Shown here piece by piece: positions 6,716-17,041 of a stretch of 64,000 bases of DNA. The notes below the pieces were generated by a model. That model ran no database searches. It worked only from the letters and a program-made list of their open reading frames with translations, and was not told the DNA's origin. Position 1 is the stretch's first letter. The number at the start of each line of letters is the position of its first letter. The DNA is taken from the NCBI RefSeq assembly GCF_025231485.1, contig NZ_CP104003.1, positions 2,046,001-2,110,000 of the forward strand, given 5' to 3'. The translations under genes and the position numbers were made by a program. Source of the DNA: Salinirubellus salinus. GTDB lineage: Archaea; Halobacteriota; Halobacteria; Halobacteriales; Haloarculaceae.

Positions 6716-8416
6716 ATGAGTAACGACATCTCAGAGCAGATCAGCTTGGATCGTCGCCGCTTCCTCCGTGCGACTGGTGGGAGCACCGCACTGGCCATGC
6801 TCGCTGGGTGCGCCAGCGACTCGGGCAACAATGACCAACAGAGCCCCGATAGTACCGACACCACCGATGGGGGCGGTGGTGGCGGTGGTGGCTCGACGGA
6901 CAACGAACTCACGATGATCTGGCCCGGCGGTGTCAACAACATCAATCCGCTCGGGTGGCTCACCATCCCGGACTACGACGCAGCCCGGATGATGTACGAG
7001 CCACTGACGAGCGTCGACACCGAAGGGCAGGCCATCGGGCACGTCGCGTCCGACTGGGAGACGACCGACAACGGTGCCAGTTACACGTGGTCGATCCAAG
7101 AGGACATCACGTGGCACGACGGCGAACCCCTCACCGCCGAGGACGTCGCGTTCACGTTCAAGGCGATCAAGCAGTACGAGTGGCCGTACCTCGGATCCCT
7201 CTCGAGTGTCATCGGCGACCCGAGTGAGATCACCGTCGAGGACGAGTACACGGTCACGACCCCACTGACCCAGCCGTATGCGCCGCTCCCGCTGGTCCTG
7301 GCCGACCTCGGACTGGTCATCCCGAAGCACATCTGGTCCGAGTTCGACAGCCCCGCGGACAAATCGAACACCGAGAACCCCATCGGCAGTGGCCCGTTCG
7401 TCTTCGAGACGCGCGAGCAGGACCAGTACATCAACTTCTCCGTCGACGAGGACTACTGGGGCGAGGTGCCCGACTTCGACACGGTTAGCGTCCAGATCAT
7501 CTCCTCGACGGACTCGCAGGTCCTGAACATGAAGCAGGGTAGCGGCGACATGCTGCGTCTCCAGCCCGGTCAGTACGTCGAAGAGATCGAGAGCGCAGAC
7601 AACCTCGACGTGGTCAAAGGAGGCTCGACGTACGTCACGTACATCGGCGTCAACACTAACCGCGACCCGCTCTCGGACAAGGCACTGCGCAAGGCGATGG
7701 CCTACGCGGTCGACCGCGAGACTGTCGCGAGCCTGGTGAACGCCGGCTACGCGACGCCTGGGTACTCCCCCATCCCCCCGGGGCTGGAGTATTACCACAA
7801 CGCCGAGAGCAACAGCTACGCCTTCGACGCCGAGGAGGCACGGAGCATCCTCGACGAGAACGGCTACGAGCAACAGGGTGACGGCCGGGTCACGCCGAAC
7901 GGCGAGCCGCTCGAACTCGTGCTCTCGATCCAGAACACGGGGAACTGGCCCCGCATCGCCGAGGTGCTCTCCCGGCAGCTCGGTGAGGTCGGGATCAGCG
8001 TCGAGGTCAACTCGATGGAGTCCAACGCCCACACCCAGAAAGTCTCTGTCGAGCAGGACTACGACCTGACGCTCAACACGTGGCGTGTCTGGTTCGACCC
8101 CGACCCGTTCCTCTCTCCGGTCTTCGAGGAGGAGGGGACCCTGAACACCAGTCAGTACCACAACGAGGAGTTCGACGAGCTCATGCAGCAACAGCGTCGG
8201 GCGACCGACCCCGCAAACCGGCAGGAGTACCTCTACGACGCGCAGGACATCCTGACCGAGGAGCTTCCGTGGGTCGTGCTATACTACCCGCAACTGCTCC
8301 ACGGGATGCGTTCCAGTGCGTGGGAGAGCTTCAACCCCATCCCACGGTACGGCATGCAGAGTCCCTACGGAATCGAACCCGGAAGCGGTCCGATAGTCCA
8401 GCTCGACCCCAAGTAG
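6716..8416 (+). CDS. ABC importer substrate-binding lipoprotein (dipeptide/oligopeptide, SBP family 5)
   Basis: 566 aa, ATG 6716. A Tat signal (LDRRRFLRATGG) with lipobox LAGC (Cys about 32) is followed by an acidic Gly/Ser linker, as in haloarchaeal Tat lipoproteins. Family 5 features: NPLGWLTIPDYDAARMMYEPL, then DITWHDGEPLTAEDVAFTFKAIK, GSGPFVFE, and KALRKAMAYAVDRE. The protein captures substrate outside the membrane for the following permeases. The substrate cannot be read from sequence; the facing HyuAB/creatininase/CocE operon suggests a cyclic amide or peptide-like compound. First gene of a five-gene operon. Confidence 0.93.
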   Translation: MSNDISEQISLDRRRFLRATGGSTALAMLAGCASDSGNNDQQSPDSTDTTDGGGGGGGGSTDNELTMIWPGGVNNINPLGWLTIPDYDAARMMYEPLTSVDTEGQAIGHVASDWETTDNGASYTWSIQEDITWHDGEPLTAEDVAFTFKAIKQYEWPYLGSLSSVIGDPSEITVEDEYTVTTPLTQPYAPLPLVLADLGLVIPKHIWSEFDSPADKSNTENPIGSGPFVFETREQDQYINFSVDEDYWGEVPDFDTVSVQIISSTDSQVLNMKQGSGDMLRLQPGQYVEEIESADNLDVVKGGSTYVTYIGVNTNRDPLSDKALRKAMAYAVDRETVASLVNAGYATPGYSPIPPGLEYYHNAESNSYAFDAEEARSILDENGYEQQGDGRVTPNGEPLELVLSIQNTGNWPRIAEVLSRQLGEVGISVEVNSMESNAHTQKVSVEQDYDLTLNTWRVWFDPDPFLSPVFEEEGTLNTSQYHNEEFDELMQQQRRATDPANRQEYLYDAQDILTEELPWVVLYYPQLLHGMRSSAWESFNPIPRYGMQSPYGIEPGSGPIVQLDPK

Positions 8417-8449
8417 CGTCAAACTCACCACCCCCACTCACTCTAACGA

Positions 8450-9436
8450 ATGGCCGACAAATCATCGAAGAAAGCGTACATCGCCACGCGGGTACGGAAC
8501 TACCTCGCGGCGTTCGCCGCCATCCTCGTGGTGAACTTCGCCATCCCGCGGGTGATGCCCGGTGACCCGACGACGCGGTTCGTCGGACCCGGCTTCACGG
8601 AGGAAGCCCGACAGGCGCTCCTCAGGGAGTTCGGACTGACCAAGCCGCTCGGCGAGCAGTTCGTCCTCTACCTGACGAACACGCTCACAGGCGATTTCGG
8701 CGTCTCGTTCGCCCGGTACCCGACGCCGGTCATGGAACTCATCATCCAGCGACTCCCGCGCACGCTGTATCTCATGGGTGCGAGCGTGACGATTAGCGTC
8801 GTCATCGGGATCCCACTGGGCGCCGTCGCAGCGTGGAAGTTCGGCGAGCGTGAAGATCTAGCGATCACTCAGTCGTCGCTGTTCTTCCGCTCCATCCCGA
8901 CGTTCTGGCTCGCCATCCTCCTCGCGTTCCTCTTCGGGTACGTCATCCCAATCTTCCCGATTTCGGGGGCGACGAGCAGTGCGACCCACGCGTCGTTCCT
9001 CGATTACTTCCTCGACCTGTCGTACCACACGTTCCTGCCAGTCGTCACAATGTCTGCGTACTTCCTGGCTGGCTACACGTTCTTGATGCGCGGGAGCCTG
9101 CTCGACATCCTGCCCGAGAACTACATCAAAATCGCCGAGAGCAAGGGGCTCTCCGAACGCCAGGTTCTGTTCGGCCACGCGGTCTCACCGGCTTTCCCAC
9201 CCGTCCTGACTCAGCTGGGCTTCCAAATCGGCCGCCTCGCTGGGGGGGCGGTGCTGGTGGAGACGGTGTTCAGCTACCCGGGTATGGGACAGTTGATGTT
9301 CGAGTCGGTACTAGCCCGCGACTACCCCGTCATCCAGGCGACGTTCTTCTTCCTCGCCATCATGGTGCTCGGGTCGATGTTCCTGGCGGAGATCCTATAC
9401 ACCGTCATCGACCCCCGGATCGGAGGCGGCGAATGA
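8450..9436 (+). CDS. ABC importer permease, DppB/OppB type
   Basis: 328 aa, ATG 8450, 33 bases after the binding-protein gene. N-terminal TM helix (YLAAFAAILVVNFAIPRVMPGDP) has the conserved R-x-M-P-G-D-P of DppB proteins; five further TM segments follow. The EAA loop appears as YIKIAESKGLSERQVLFGHAVSPAFPPVLT, and the GAVLVETVFSYPGMGQLMFESVLARDYPVIQ motif is diagnostic. It forms the membrane channel with the next gene product. Confidence 0.94.
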   Translation: MADKSSKKAYIATRVRNYLAAFAAILVVNFAIPRVMPGDPTTRFVGPGFTEEARQALLREFGLTKPLGEQFVLYLTNTLTGDFGVSFARYPTPVMELIIQRLPRTLYLMGASVTISVVIGIPLGAVAAWKFGEREDLAITQSSLFFRSIPTFWLAILLAFLFGYVIPIFPISGATSSATHASFLDYFLDLSYHTFLPVVTMSAYFLAGYTFLMRGSLLDILPENYIKIAESKGLSERQVLFGHAVSPAFPPVLTQLGFQIGRLAGGAVLVETVFSYPGMGQLMFESVLARDYPVIQATFFFLAIMVLGSMFLAEILYTVIDPRIGGGE

Positions 9437-9482
9437 CCCACCCACAGACGAGATATCCACGAATGAAAACAGAGGTACACCG

Positions 9483-10391
9483 ATGAGTACGGCAGAGGAG
9501 ACTAGTCAGGGGACCCAGAACCGCCGAGTCGAGCGGTTCCGTAGCTTCCTCGGTGATTTCCTCACGAATCGAAAGGGCCTCGCGGGAACCCTCCTGCTGG
9601 GGACGATCGTCTTCATCAGCGTTGCCGCGCCGCTCATCGCACCGTACGACCCCGAGGCCTACGGAGTCGGAGGCGCACTCGCACCTCCCTCGGCTGCACA
9701 CCTGTTCGGGACCGACGACCTGGGACGCGACGTCCTCTCTCGGTTCCTCTACGGTGGGCGTATCTCGCTCCTAGTCGGGGTGACCAGCGGCGTCGTCGCC
9801 ACGCTGGCGGCGACGCTCATCGGCGTGCCCGCAGGGTACTACCGTGGACGTATCGGCCGGTGGATTACGACGGCGATCGACATGAGCCTCGTCTTCCCAC
9901 CGTTCGTGCTGGTCGTGGTCTTCGCAGCGTACGCGGGCAGCAGCGTGTGGAACATCATCCTCATCCTCTCGCTACTCTCCTGGCCGATTCCGGCCCGGAC
10001 GATCAAGGCGAAGACACTCAGCGTCCGCGAGAACGACTTCGTCGAGTCCACGCGAGCGCTCGGCGCCTCCGACACCCGCATCATGCGCCAGGAGGTGCTC
10101 CCCAACATCCTGCCGGTCGTCTTCGCGAACGGCATCCTCCAGATGGTCTACACCATCCTGATGGAGGCTGCGGTCGGCTTCCTCGGCCTAGGTGACACCG
10201 CACGTATCTCGTGGGGAACGATGCTCTATTTCGCCCAGAAACAGGCCGCGCTGAGCAGTGGCGCCTGGTGGTGGATGATACTTCCGGGTCTCGGCATCGC
10301 ACTCGCCGCGTTCAGCTTCATCCTCGTCGGAAGCGCACTCGACGAGGTACTCAATCCTCGCCTCCAGCGGCGGACGTGGGGTGACGACTGA
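9483..10391 (+). CDS. ABC importer permease, DppC/OppC type
   Basis: 302 aa, ATG 9483. The N-terminus has the DppC-typical cytoplasmic segment and first TM (GTLLLGTIVFISVAAPLIAPYDP), then HLFGTDDLGRDVLSRFLYGGRISLLVG, a hallmark of this family. The EAA loop is VRENDFVESTRALGASDTRIMRQEVLPNILPVV. Partner of the preceding permease; 46 bases separate the two genes. Confidence 0.94.
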   Translation: MSTAEETSQGTQNRRVERFRSFLGDFLTNRKGLAGTLLLGTIVFISVAAPLIAPYDPEAYGVGGALAPPSAAHLFGTDDLGRDVLSRFLYGGRISLLVGVTSGVVATLAATLIGVPAGYYRGRIGRWITTAIDMSLVFPPFVLVVVFAAYAGSSVWNIILILSLLSWPIPARTIKAKTLSVRENDFVESTRALGASDTRIMRQEVLPNILPVVFANGILQMVYTILMEAAVGFLGLGDTARISWGTMLYFAQKQAALSSGAWWWMILPGLGIALAAFSFILVGSALDEVLNPRLQRRTWGDD

Positions 10392-10445
10392 TGCGTTCGA
10401 CCTCGACTGACTCGCCGCGCGAGCAACCCGGTCTCGACAGCAACC

Positions 10446-11465
10446 ATGTCCACGAGTAAACAGACCCAAGACCGTCGTAGCAGCACCGACGAGACGCTGT
10501 TGTCCGTCCACGACCTCCGCACCTACTATCAGGAAGGTGAGGGCGACGTCCCAGTCCGGGCGGTCGATGGCGTCGACTTCGAGATCGCCCGCGGAGAGAC
10601 GTACGGACTGGTCGGCGAATCGGGCTGTGGGAAATCCACCCTCGGCCTGAGCCTCATCCGCGCACTCCCCCCGCAGGGAGACATCGTCGACGGCGAGATC
10701 CGGTTCGACGGGCGGGAGATCGGCCAGCTACCCAAGTCCGAGGTCAAGGACGTCCAGTGGGCCGACATCTCGATGATCTACCAGGGGGCGCAGAACGCGT
10801 TCAACCCGGTCAAGACCGTCGGGAAGCAGATCGAAGAGCCACTCCGTATCCACGACACGGTCCCAGAAGGCGAGCGCGAAGCCCGCGTCGCAGAGTTACT
10901 CGAGATGGTCAATCTCCAGCCCGACGTCGCTGAGCAGTACCCACACGAGCTCTCGGGAGGGATGAAACAGCGTGCGGCGATCGCGATGGCCATCGCGTGT
11001 GAGCCGGACCTCCTCATCGCAGACGAGCCGACGACGGCACTCGACGTCATCGTCCAGGCGGAGGTGCTGAACATGCTCCAGCGCCTCCAGGACGAACTCG
11101 AGTTCGGGATGCTGGTCATCTCGCACAACCTCGCGGCCATCATGAAGCTCTCGGACCGAATCGGGGTCATGTACGGCGGGAAACTCGTCGAGACCGCCCC
11201 GTCCGAGACACTCTACGAGGCGCCACGCCATCCGTACACCGCGCGATTGCTCCAGAGCCTCATCGACCCACGGCGACCGCCAGATCAGGTCGAGACTATC
11301 GAGGGGACACCGCCGGACCTGCGTGATCCACCGAGCGGCTGTCGGTTCGCCGAGCGGTGTGAACTGGCGACCAGCGAGTGTACGGCGACCGAGCCGCCGT
11401 TAGAACCGGTGGGCAAAGAGCACGAGACCGCCTGCTTCCACCACGATAAGGTGTCCGAGCTATGA
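10446..11465 (+). CDS. ABC importer ATPase, DppD/OppD type
   Basis: 339 aa, ATG 10446. Walker [11 protein letters not shown]-loop [10 protein letters not shown], signature [14 protein letters not shown], Walker [14 protein letters not shown]-loop VISHN. The C-terminal oligopeptide extension carries the Cys-containing motif [14 protein letters not shown] (about residues 298-311) that can bind an iron-sulfur cluster in this family. Its stop overlaps the next gene's ATG (ATGA), so the two ATPases are co-translated. Confidence 0.94.
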   Translation: MSTSKQTQDRRSSTDETLLSVHDLRTYYQEGEGDVPVRAVDGVDFEIARGETYGLVGESGCGKSTLGLSLIRALPPQGDIVDGEIRFDGREIGQLPKSEVKDVQWADISMIYQGAQNAFNPVKTVGKQIEEPLRIHDTVPEGEREARVAELLEMVNLQPDVAEQYPHELSGGMKQRAAIAMAIACEPDLLIADEPTTALDVIVQAEVLNMLQRLQDELEFGMLVISHNLAAIMKLSDRIGVMYGGKLVETAPSETLYEAPRHPYTARLLQSLIDPRRPPDQVETIEGTPPDLRDPPSGCRFAERCELATSECTATEPPLEPVGKEHETACFHHDKVSEL

Positions 11466-12514
11466 GTTCCGAGTCCACGAGCATCTCGACCGAGCCCACG
11501 GCAGATCCGATTCTCGAGGTACGGAATCTCGAGAAGCATTATGTCAAGAGCACCGGTTGGCTCGAATCACTCTTCGCCGACGAGCAGCGTGTGCGTGCCG
11601 TCGACGGAGTGAACCTCTCGATCGATCGCGGTGAGATATTCTCCGTCGTCGGTGAGTCCGGTTGTGGCAAGACCACTCTCGGCAAGACGCTGCTTCGGGT
11701 TATCGAGCCCACTGGAGGTGAGATTCTGTTCGACGGGACCGACCTCTCATCGCTCTCGTCGACGGAGATGCAGCAGATGCGAGAGCACCTCCAGATCGTC
11801 TATCAGGACCCGTTCGAGGCACTCAATCCCAAGCGAACGGTCCGCGGACTGCTCCGCCAGCCGATGGAGATTCACGACATCACCTCGGCAAAAGAGCAGC
11901 GCAAGCGCATCCACCGAGCGCTCGAAGACGTGAACCTCCTCCCGGCAGAGGACTTCCTCGATCGCTACCCAGAGGAGTTGAGCGGTGGGCAACTCCAGCG
12001 AGTCCTGTTCGCCCGTGCGCTCGTGCTCAACCCGGAGTTCATCGTCGCCGACGAGCCCTCGAGTATGCTCGACGCCAGCGTCCGTGCTCGTGTCCTCGAC
12101 CTCATCGACGAACTCCGCAACGAGCGAAACATCTCGTTCTTCATCATCACCCACGACATCGGCGCCGCACGATATCTGAGCGACCGAATCGGGGTGATGT
12201 ACCTCGGCCGTATCGTCGAGATGGGTGCCGCCGATGGCATCATCGACGACCCGAAACATCCGTACTCGAAGGCGCTCATCGAGAGCATCCCCTCACCCGA
12301 TCCGACGGAGCCACTCGAGAGTTCGGGAATCGGCTCCGAGGTTCCAGAACCAGTGGACCTCCCCAGTGGGTGTCGGTTCCATCCACGCTGCCCCGCGGCG
12401 ACAGAGCAGTGCCGGCAGGCCGACCCCGAGTGGCGAGACGTTCCCTCAGAGGACGACGACATCAGGATGACCGAGTGTCACGAGGTCGAGCCGAAGCGGA
12501 CGCCGACCGACTGA
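11462..12514 (+). CDS. ABC importer ATPase, DppF/OppF type
   Basis: 350 aa, ATG 11462, overlapping the DppD-type gene by 4 bases. Walker [11 protein letters not shown]-loop [11 protein letters not shown], signature [15 protein letters not shown], Walker [13 protein letters not shown] (Ser-Ser-Met in place of the more usual Thr-Ser-Ala), H-loop IITHD. C-terminal [14 protein letters not shown] matches the Cys motif of the family. Last gene of the importer operon; converges with the CocE-like gene 100 bases away. Confidence 0.94.
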   Translation: MSSESTSISTEPTADPILEVRNLEKHYVKSTGWLESLFADEQRVRAVDGVNLSIDRGEIFSVVGESGCGKTTLGKTLLRVIEPTGGEILFDGTDLSSLSSTEMQQMREHLQIVYQDPFEALNPKRTVRGLLRQPMEIHDITSAKEQRKRIHRALEDVNLLPAEDFLDRYPEELSGGQLQRVLFARALVLNPEFIVADEPSSMLDASVRARVLDLIDELRNERNISFFIITHDIGAARYLSDRIGVMYLGRIVEMGAADGIIDDPKHPYSKALIESIPSPDPTEPLESSGIGSEVPEPVDLPSGCRFHPRCPAATEQCRQADPEWRDVPSEDDDIRMTECHEVEPKRTPTD

Positions 12515-12615
12515 CGCCCACCAGCGCGAGGGGTTCGAGAGCCGGTGGAGCCGGCGGCTGCTGATTTTCCCGCGAGAGGACGACAGCCTCAAGGACAGGA
12601 CTGCGAAGAGCTACC

Positions 12616-14574
12616 CTACTTCGACTGGCGTTTCTGTTCGCTGTAGAGCGTCTCACCGTCACGTTCGACGCGGTACTGCATCGTCGCGAACGACCGGCTG
12701 ACCGAGTTTGAGACGCGAGACCGGACGGTCTCGGTCGGGTACCGGAGGGTCGTCACCGTCTCGCGGTCGATCGTCTCCGTGGAGAGACTCGACCGCCCGA
12801 CAGCGGTCTCGATGGCCATCTCGTACTCGAACTCGGCGCCTGCGAGGGATTTCGTATAGGACTGTTCGAGTGTGACCGTCGCCGTGTCGCCGGTGTGGTC
12901 GGTCGTCGTCTCCCAGTTCGGGGGGTCCGGCTCGGGATAGACGCCCTGAGGGGACTCGAACGCACACTCATCTTCGAACTCGGGACTCCCGTCGTGGCGT
13001 CGGCCGGGGAGATGGAGTGTGGCGGGCATCTCCGGGGTGGATTCGAGGACGAAGCCGGCGCTGCCGTCGGGTGGTGAGACGTACGGGAAGAACGCACCAC
13101 TGATGGCAACTCGGAGCTGGTGGCCCGGTTCGAAGACGTGCGACGTCGGTCGCAGCGAGACGGAGACGGCCTGCGGTTCGCCCGGCGTCAACGGGGTAGC
13201 GGACGCACCCGTTGTGCCCGCGGGGTCGATCTCTCCCGCCTCGAGTCCCGCTCGTGTGACACCGTGCGTGACCAGGGTCCCGGTCCCGTCGGGTGCGACG
13301 TCGACGACACGAACGGCGACGAGTTGGGCTGGGCCGTCGGGAACGACCGTGAGCGAGGCCGACCCCGTCCCAGTCAGTTCGAGTGCGTCCTCCAGGGTCT
13401 CGGTCTCGTACGTGAGCGACCGGACGTCGTCGCGTGTGGTGTCGAGGTCGGTGGCACCGGGGATCTCGAATCCGATCGAGTCCGTCCCGACGCTGTAATC
13501 GACGTCCCACCGGTCTGCGACCGGCGTCGGGTCGTCCGCGTCGGCCTGGAACCCCTCGTCGTCCAGCGTGAGTGTGATGTTCTCGGCTGCGTCCTCGACG
13601 GTCGGCCACGCCGCTCGGGTGCGCCACGTCCCTGCCGAGGGATCCTCCGACGTCGGCTGTTCGGTCCAGTACCGGACAGCTGGGGCCGAGTCGCGGCTCG
13701 GGCCACCCTCCGTGAGGTGGTCGTCGAACCACGCTTCGACCTCGCTCAGGAAGTCGATGCGCGCCGCGTCACCCTGCTCGGGCACGGCGTGTCGCCAGGG
13801 GCCCAGCACGACTTCGGTCGGCGCATCGATTCGCTCGGCGTACGAGACGGTGCCGCCGCCGAAGGCATCCCGATAGCCGCCGACGGCGAGCGTTGGCACG
13901 TCGATCTGTTCGACGGGGACGTCCTTGCGTGCCCAGTAGTCGTCTTTCTCCTCGTGGTCGAGATACTGGAACAGGAACGGCGTTCGATCGCGGAGCCCCG
14001 ACAGTCGATCGTCCCACCGCTCGCCCCAGTCCGGAGACGACCGGTCGACGGGCGGTTGCAGTGGCAGATACTCGAAGTTGGGTGCCCACTGTCCACAGGT
14101 CCGCAGGTACGCCAGGACACCGCCGTCGAAGTAGGCGTCGTAGGCACGGACTGGTGCGTGAACCGGGACGATCGCTTCCAGCCCGTCGGGGGTCTGAGCC
14201 GCGACCTCAAGTGCTGTCGTCCCGGGGTAGGACTTCCCGATCATCCCCACGTTCCCGTTGGACCACGCCTGCTCGGCTAACCACTCGACGACGGCCGCAC
14301 CGTGGCGCCCCTCGTCGGCAGTGAACGGCTCGTCGACCAGGCCGTCAGATGCGCCGGTCCCGACGGCGTCGGCGACGACGAACTCGAAGCCGGCGTCGAC
14401 CAAGTACTCCACCATCGGGTCGGCCCGCGTCGCCGAGAGGTCGTCCTTGTGATACGGCGTATAGACGAAGACGACGGGTCGAGGGCCCCGTTCGGTCGGT
14501 TCGTGTCTCGTTGCGCGGACGGTCACTCCATCGACCGGAATCTCCAGCTCGTGGACGTACTCGTCGTGACTCAT
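12616..14574 (-). CDS. CocE/NonD-family serine hydrolase (X-Pro dipeptidyl-peptidase S15 type)
   Basis: 652 aa, ATG 14574. The alpha/beta hydrolase domain starts near residue 10 (VTVRATRHEPTERGPRPVVFVYTPYHK) and has the nucleophile elbow MIGKSYPGTTALE (Ser about 117), an Asp in VGGYRDAFGGG, and the His in GPWRHAVPEQG. The C-terminal jelly-roll typical of S15/CocE enzymes follows (DGPAQLVAVRVVDVAPDGTGTLVTHG, HQLRVAISGAFFPYVSPP). Family members cleave ester or amide bonds of acyl compounds or Xaa-Pro peptides. No signal peptide, so cytoplasmic. Its ATG overlaps the stop of the creatininase-family gene; last gene of a four-gene operon. Confidence 0.9.
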   Translation of the reverse strand: MSHDEYVHELEIPVDGVTVRATRHEPTERGPRPVVFVYTPYHKDDLSATRADPMVEYLVDAGFEFVVADAVGTGASDGLVDEPFTADEGRHGAAVVEWLAEQAWSNGNVGMIGKSYPGTTALEVAAQTPDGLEAIVPVHAPVRAYDAYFDGGVLAYLRTCGQWAPNFEYLPLQPPVDRSSPDWGERWDDRLSGLRDRTPFLFQYLDHEEKDDYWARKDVPVEQIDVPTLAVGGYRDAFGGGTVSYAERIDAPTEVVLGPWRHAVPEQGDAARIDFLSEVEAWFDDHLTEGGPSRDSAPAVRYWTEQPTSEDPSAGTWRTRAAWPTVEDAAENITLTLDDEGFQADADDPTPVADRWDVDYSVGTDSIGFEIPGATDLDTTRDDVRSLTYETETLEDALELTGTGSASLTVVPDGPAQLVAVRVVDVAPDGTGTLVTHGVTRAGLEAGEIDPAGTTGASATPLTPGEPQAVSVSLRPTSHVFEPGHQLRVAISGAFFPYVSPPDGSAGFVLESTPEMPATLHLPGRRHDGSPEFEDECAFESPQGVYPEPDPPNWETTTDHTGDTATVTLEQSYTKSLAGAEFEYEMAIETAVGRSSLSTETIDRETVTTLRYPTETVRSRVSNSVSRSFATMQYRVERDGETLYSEQKRQSK

Positions 14575-15371
14575 TGGCCCGCCTCCAGGGAAGCAGCCTC
14601 TACCGCCTCGATGAACTCCGCTGCATCGGCGACTAACTCCGCCCAGAGCTCCTCGCCTTTCTCCGCGGAGGCGAGCGTGGGGTCACCGACGTGGCCGAGG
14701 TCGCCGTCCTCCGGAGAATGCGCCGTGCTAGGGGTCAGTACCCGGTCGTCGTTACCGACGAGATTGAGCGTCCGATACGCGCCGGTCGTGGGACTCTCCT
14801 TGACGAACTCATCTTCGGCGACGAGTTCGGGATACCGGGCGAGCATGAACGAGGTCTCGAACTCGCCGCCGTGCATCCCGTCTTCCGGGTCGCCATCGCG
14901 AAGCCGCTGATGTACGGAGACACCGAGACGGAGTGGGTCGATAGCCGCAAACGTGACGCCCGGATGCTGCTGTTTGCGCTGTTGCATCGCCGTCTCGATG
15001 GCCGGGAGATTCGCGATGCGGTGGCCGTTAACCGTGATGACGTTCTCGAACCCGTGGCCAGCCAGACTCGCGTACACGTCTGATAGTACCGAAACGACCG
15101 TCTCCGTCGATAGCGAGACCGTCCCTGGGAAGCCGAGGTGATGGTCCGCATCGCCGTATGGAATGAGCGGCGCCACGAGGACGTCTGCTGCCACGGCTAT
15201 CTCCTCGGCTAAATCACGCGCCTGAAACGCGTCTACGGCGAGCGGCAGGTGCGGGCCGTGCTGTTCGGTCGACCCGATCGGAACGATGACGGTCGGTGTT
15301 TCGCATTCTTCGAGATACTGTTCGACCTCTGGCCAGCGAAGTTCTTCGAGTCTGTGTGTTGCTCGGCTCAC
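14571..15371 (-). CDS. Creatininase-family amidohydrolase
   Basis: 266 aa, ATG 15371. Metal-binding motifs of the family are visible: VIVPIGSTEQHGPHLPLAVDA (Glu, His and Asp ligands), the IPYGDADHH loop, VNGH, and MHGGEFETSFML (His/Glu ligands). Members open cyclic amides such as creatinine or act on related C-N bonds. The usual NGHGGN motif reads NGHRIAN, so the second Gly-Gly is lost and specificity may differ. Translationally coupled to HyuB upstream and CocE downstream by ATGA overlaps. Confidence 0.9.
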   Translation of the reverse strand: MSRATHRLEELRWPEVEQYLEECETPTVIVPIGSTEQHGPHLPLAVDAFQARDLAEEIAVAADVLVAPLIPYGDADHHLGFPGTVSLSTETVVSVLSDVYASLAGHGFENVITVNGHRIANLPAIETAMQQRKQQHPGVTFAAIDPLRLGVSVHQRLRDGDPEDGMHGGEFETSFMLARYPELVAEDEFVKESPTTGAYRTLNLVGNDDRVLTPSTAHSPEDGDLGHVGDPTLASAEKGEELWAELVADAAEFIEAVEAASLEAGQ

Positions 15372-17041
15372 GTCGAGTCCTCCATATCGTCTGCGGTGGT
15401 GCGCTCGCTGTCGGTGTCGCGAGCGTCACGGTCGCTCGTGACTTTTCCATCTAATCGGTCCGACTCCTTTGCGCTGGTCGCTCGGTCGGCAGGATCACCA
15501 TACCCCCCGCCTCCCGGCGTCCGGATCGTGATCGTGGTGCCGGCCTCGATATTGCGCGTGGCCTTTGCGGGGAGTGGCTCACCGTCAGCGAGGTTCGCCC
15601 CACGCGCGCCCGGTTCGCCCCCAGCAACGCCCTGCGGGCTATGTCGCCGTCGCTCCGTCAACACCGAGACGACGGCATCAGTCTCAACGGTCAGCGAACG
15701 CGTCAGGCCGAGTCCTCCTCGATACTCTCCGTCCCCACCGCTGTCGGTGCGGAACGCGTACTGTTCGACGGTGAACGGGTACTCTGCCTCCAGCGCCTCG
15801 ATCGGCGTGTTCAGTGTGTTCGTCATCCCGACCTGGACGCCATCCATCCCATCCTTGTTCGGCCGGGCACCGAAGCCACCAGCGATGGTCTCGTAATACG
15901 TGAACCCCTCACCCTCTCTGGTCCCGATGATGAGGTTGTTCATCGTCCCTTGCGAGTGTGCCGGGACTCGCTTCGGAACTGCCTCGGCGAATGCCGCGAA
16001 CACGACGTCTGTGATCCGCTGGCTCGTCTCGACGTTGCCACCGACGACCGCGGCTGGCGGTGACGGGTTGATGATGGTTTCTGCCGGTGCAGTGACCTCG
16101 ATATTGGCGTAACACCCGTGGTTCGGTGGGATCTCCGGGTCGGTGATACTCCGAACCACGAAGTACACGGCACTCTTCGCGACCGCGAGTGGGGCGTTCA
16201 TATTCCCTCGACACTGGGCAGCGGTCCCCTCGAAGTCGACCTCGACTCGATGCCCATCGACCGTGATCGTCGCTTCGATAAGGAGGTCTTCGTCGGTAAC
16301 GCCGTCTCCTTCGAGGACGTCGCTCGCCGAGTAGGTGCCATCCGGGAAAGCCTCGAGCTCGCCAGTCATCCGTGTTCGAGAGTAGTCGATGACGGCATCG
16401 AACGCTCTCTCGACGCGGTGGGTGCCGTGCTCGTCGAGCAACTCTCCAAGCCGCTCCTCTGCCCGGTCGTGGGCGGCGAGCTGGGCTCTGAGGTCAGCCC
16501 GTCGCTCTGTCCGATTCCGGACGTTCGCGAGGATGACGTCCATCAGCTCCTCGTCAAGGGTGCCTTCGGAGCGGAGTTTGACCCCCGGTAGACGAAGCCC
16601 CTCCTGGTAGATTTCGGAGGCGCCGGCTGGCATACTCCCCGGAGTCATTCCACCGACGTCGGCGTGGTGGGCCCGAGTTACGGCATAGCCAACGACGCTC
16701 CCCTCTGGTGCCAGCGTCGAGACGATTGTGATGTCCGGGAGATGCGTTCCCCCTTTGAACGGGTCGTTCAGAATGAACGCGTCTCCCGGTGCTGGGTCGT
16801 TCGTTTTCACCATCTCGACCGCGTCTGGCATCGCACCCAGGTGAACCGGGATGTGCTCGGCCTGAGCGACCATCCGGCCCTGCGCGTCGAACAGCGCCGT
16901 CGAGCAGTCTTGGCGCTCCTTGATGTTTGGAGAGTACGCACTCTGAATGAGTACCTCACCCATCTCCTCGGCGACGCTCTCCAGTTGATTTCTGAAGACC
17001 TCGAGCGTCACCGAGTCGATATCCCCCGTCGGTGTGGTCAT
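15368..17041 (-). CDS. hyuB: Hydantoinase B / 5-oxoprolinase large-subunit-type protein (HyuB)
   Basis: 557 aa from ATG 17041 (MTTPTGDIDSVTLEVFRNQL), chosen because it overlaps the HyuA stop (ATGA); an upstream in-frame start at 17095 lies inside hyuA. Family landmarks: NQLESVAEEMGEVLIQSAYSPNIKERQD, GDAFILNDPFKGGTHLPDI, CRGNMNAPLAVAKSAVYFV, GFGARPNKDGMDGVQVGMTNTLN, EYRGGLGLTRS. With HyuA it forms an ATP-dependent enzyme that opens hydantoin-, oxoproline- or related cyclic amides. The last 40 residues after GGGGYGDPADR form a charged tail. Confidence 0.93.
   Translation of the reverse strand: MTTPTGDIDSVTLEVFRNQLESVAEEMGEVLIQSAYSPNIKERQDCSTALFDAQGRMVAQAEHIPVHLGAMPDAVEMVKTNDPAPGDAFILNDPFKGGTHLPDITIVSTLAPEGSVVGYAVTRAHHADVGGMTPGSMPAGASEIYQEGLRLPGVKLRSEGTLDEELMDVILANVRNRTERRADLRAQLAAHDRAEERLGELLDEHGTHRVERAFDAVIDYSRTRMTGELEAFPDGTYSASDVLEGDGVTDEDLLIEATITVDGHRVEVDFEGTAAQCRGNMNAPLAVAKSAVYFVVRSITDPEIPPNHGCYANIEVTAPAETIINPSPPAAVVGGNVETSQRITDVVFAAFAEAVPKRVPAHSQGTMNNLIIGTREGEGFTYYETIAGGFGARPNKDGMDGVQVGMTNTLNTPIEALEAEYPFTVEQYAFRTDSGGDGEYRGGLGLTRSLTVETDAVVSVLTERRRHSPQGVAGGEPGARGANLADGEPLPAKATRNIEAGTTITIRTPGGGGYGDPADRATSAKESDRLDGKVTSDRDARDTDSERTTADDMEDST

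Noticed and set aside
6731-8191. 486-aa antisense open frame in the importer binding-protein gene
   Set aside because: Shadow of the well-supported sense gene.
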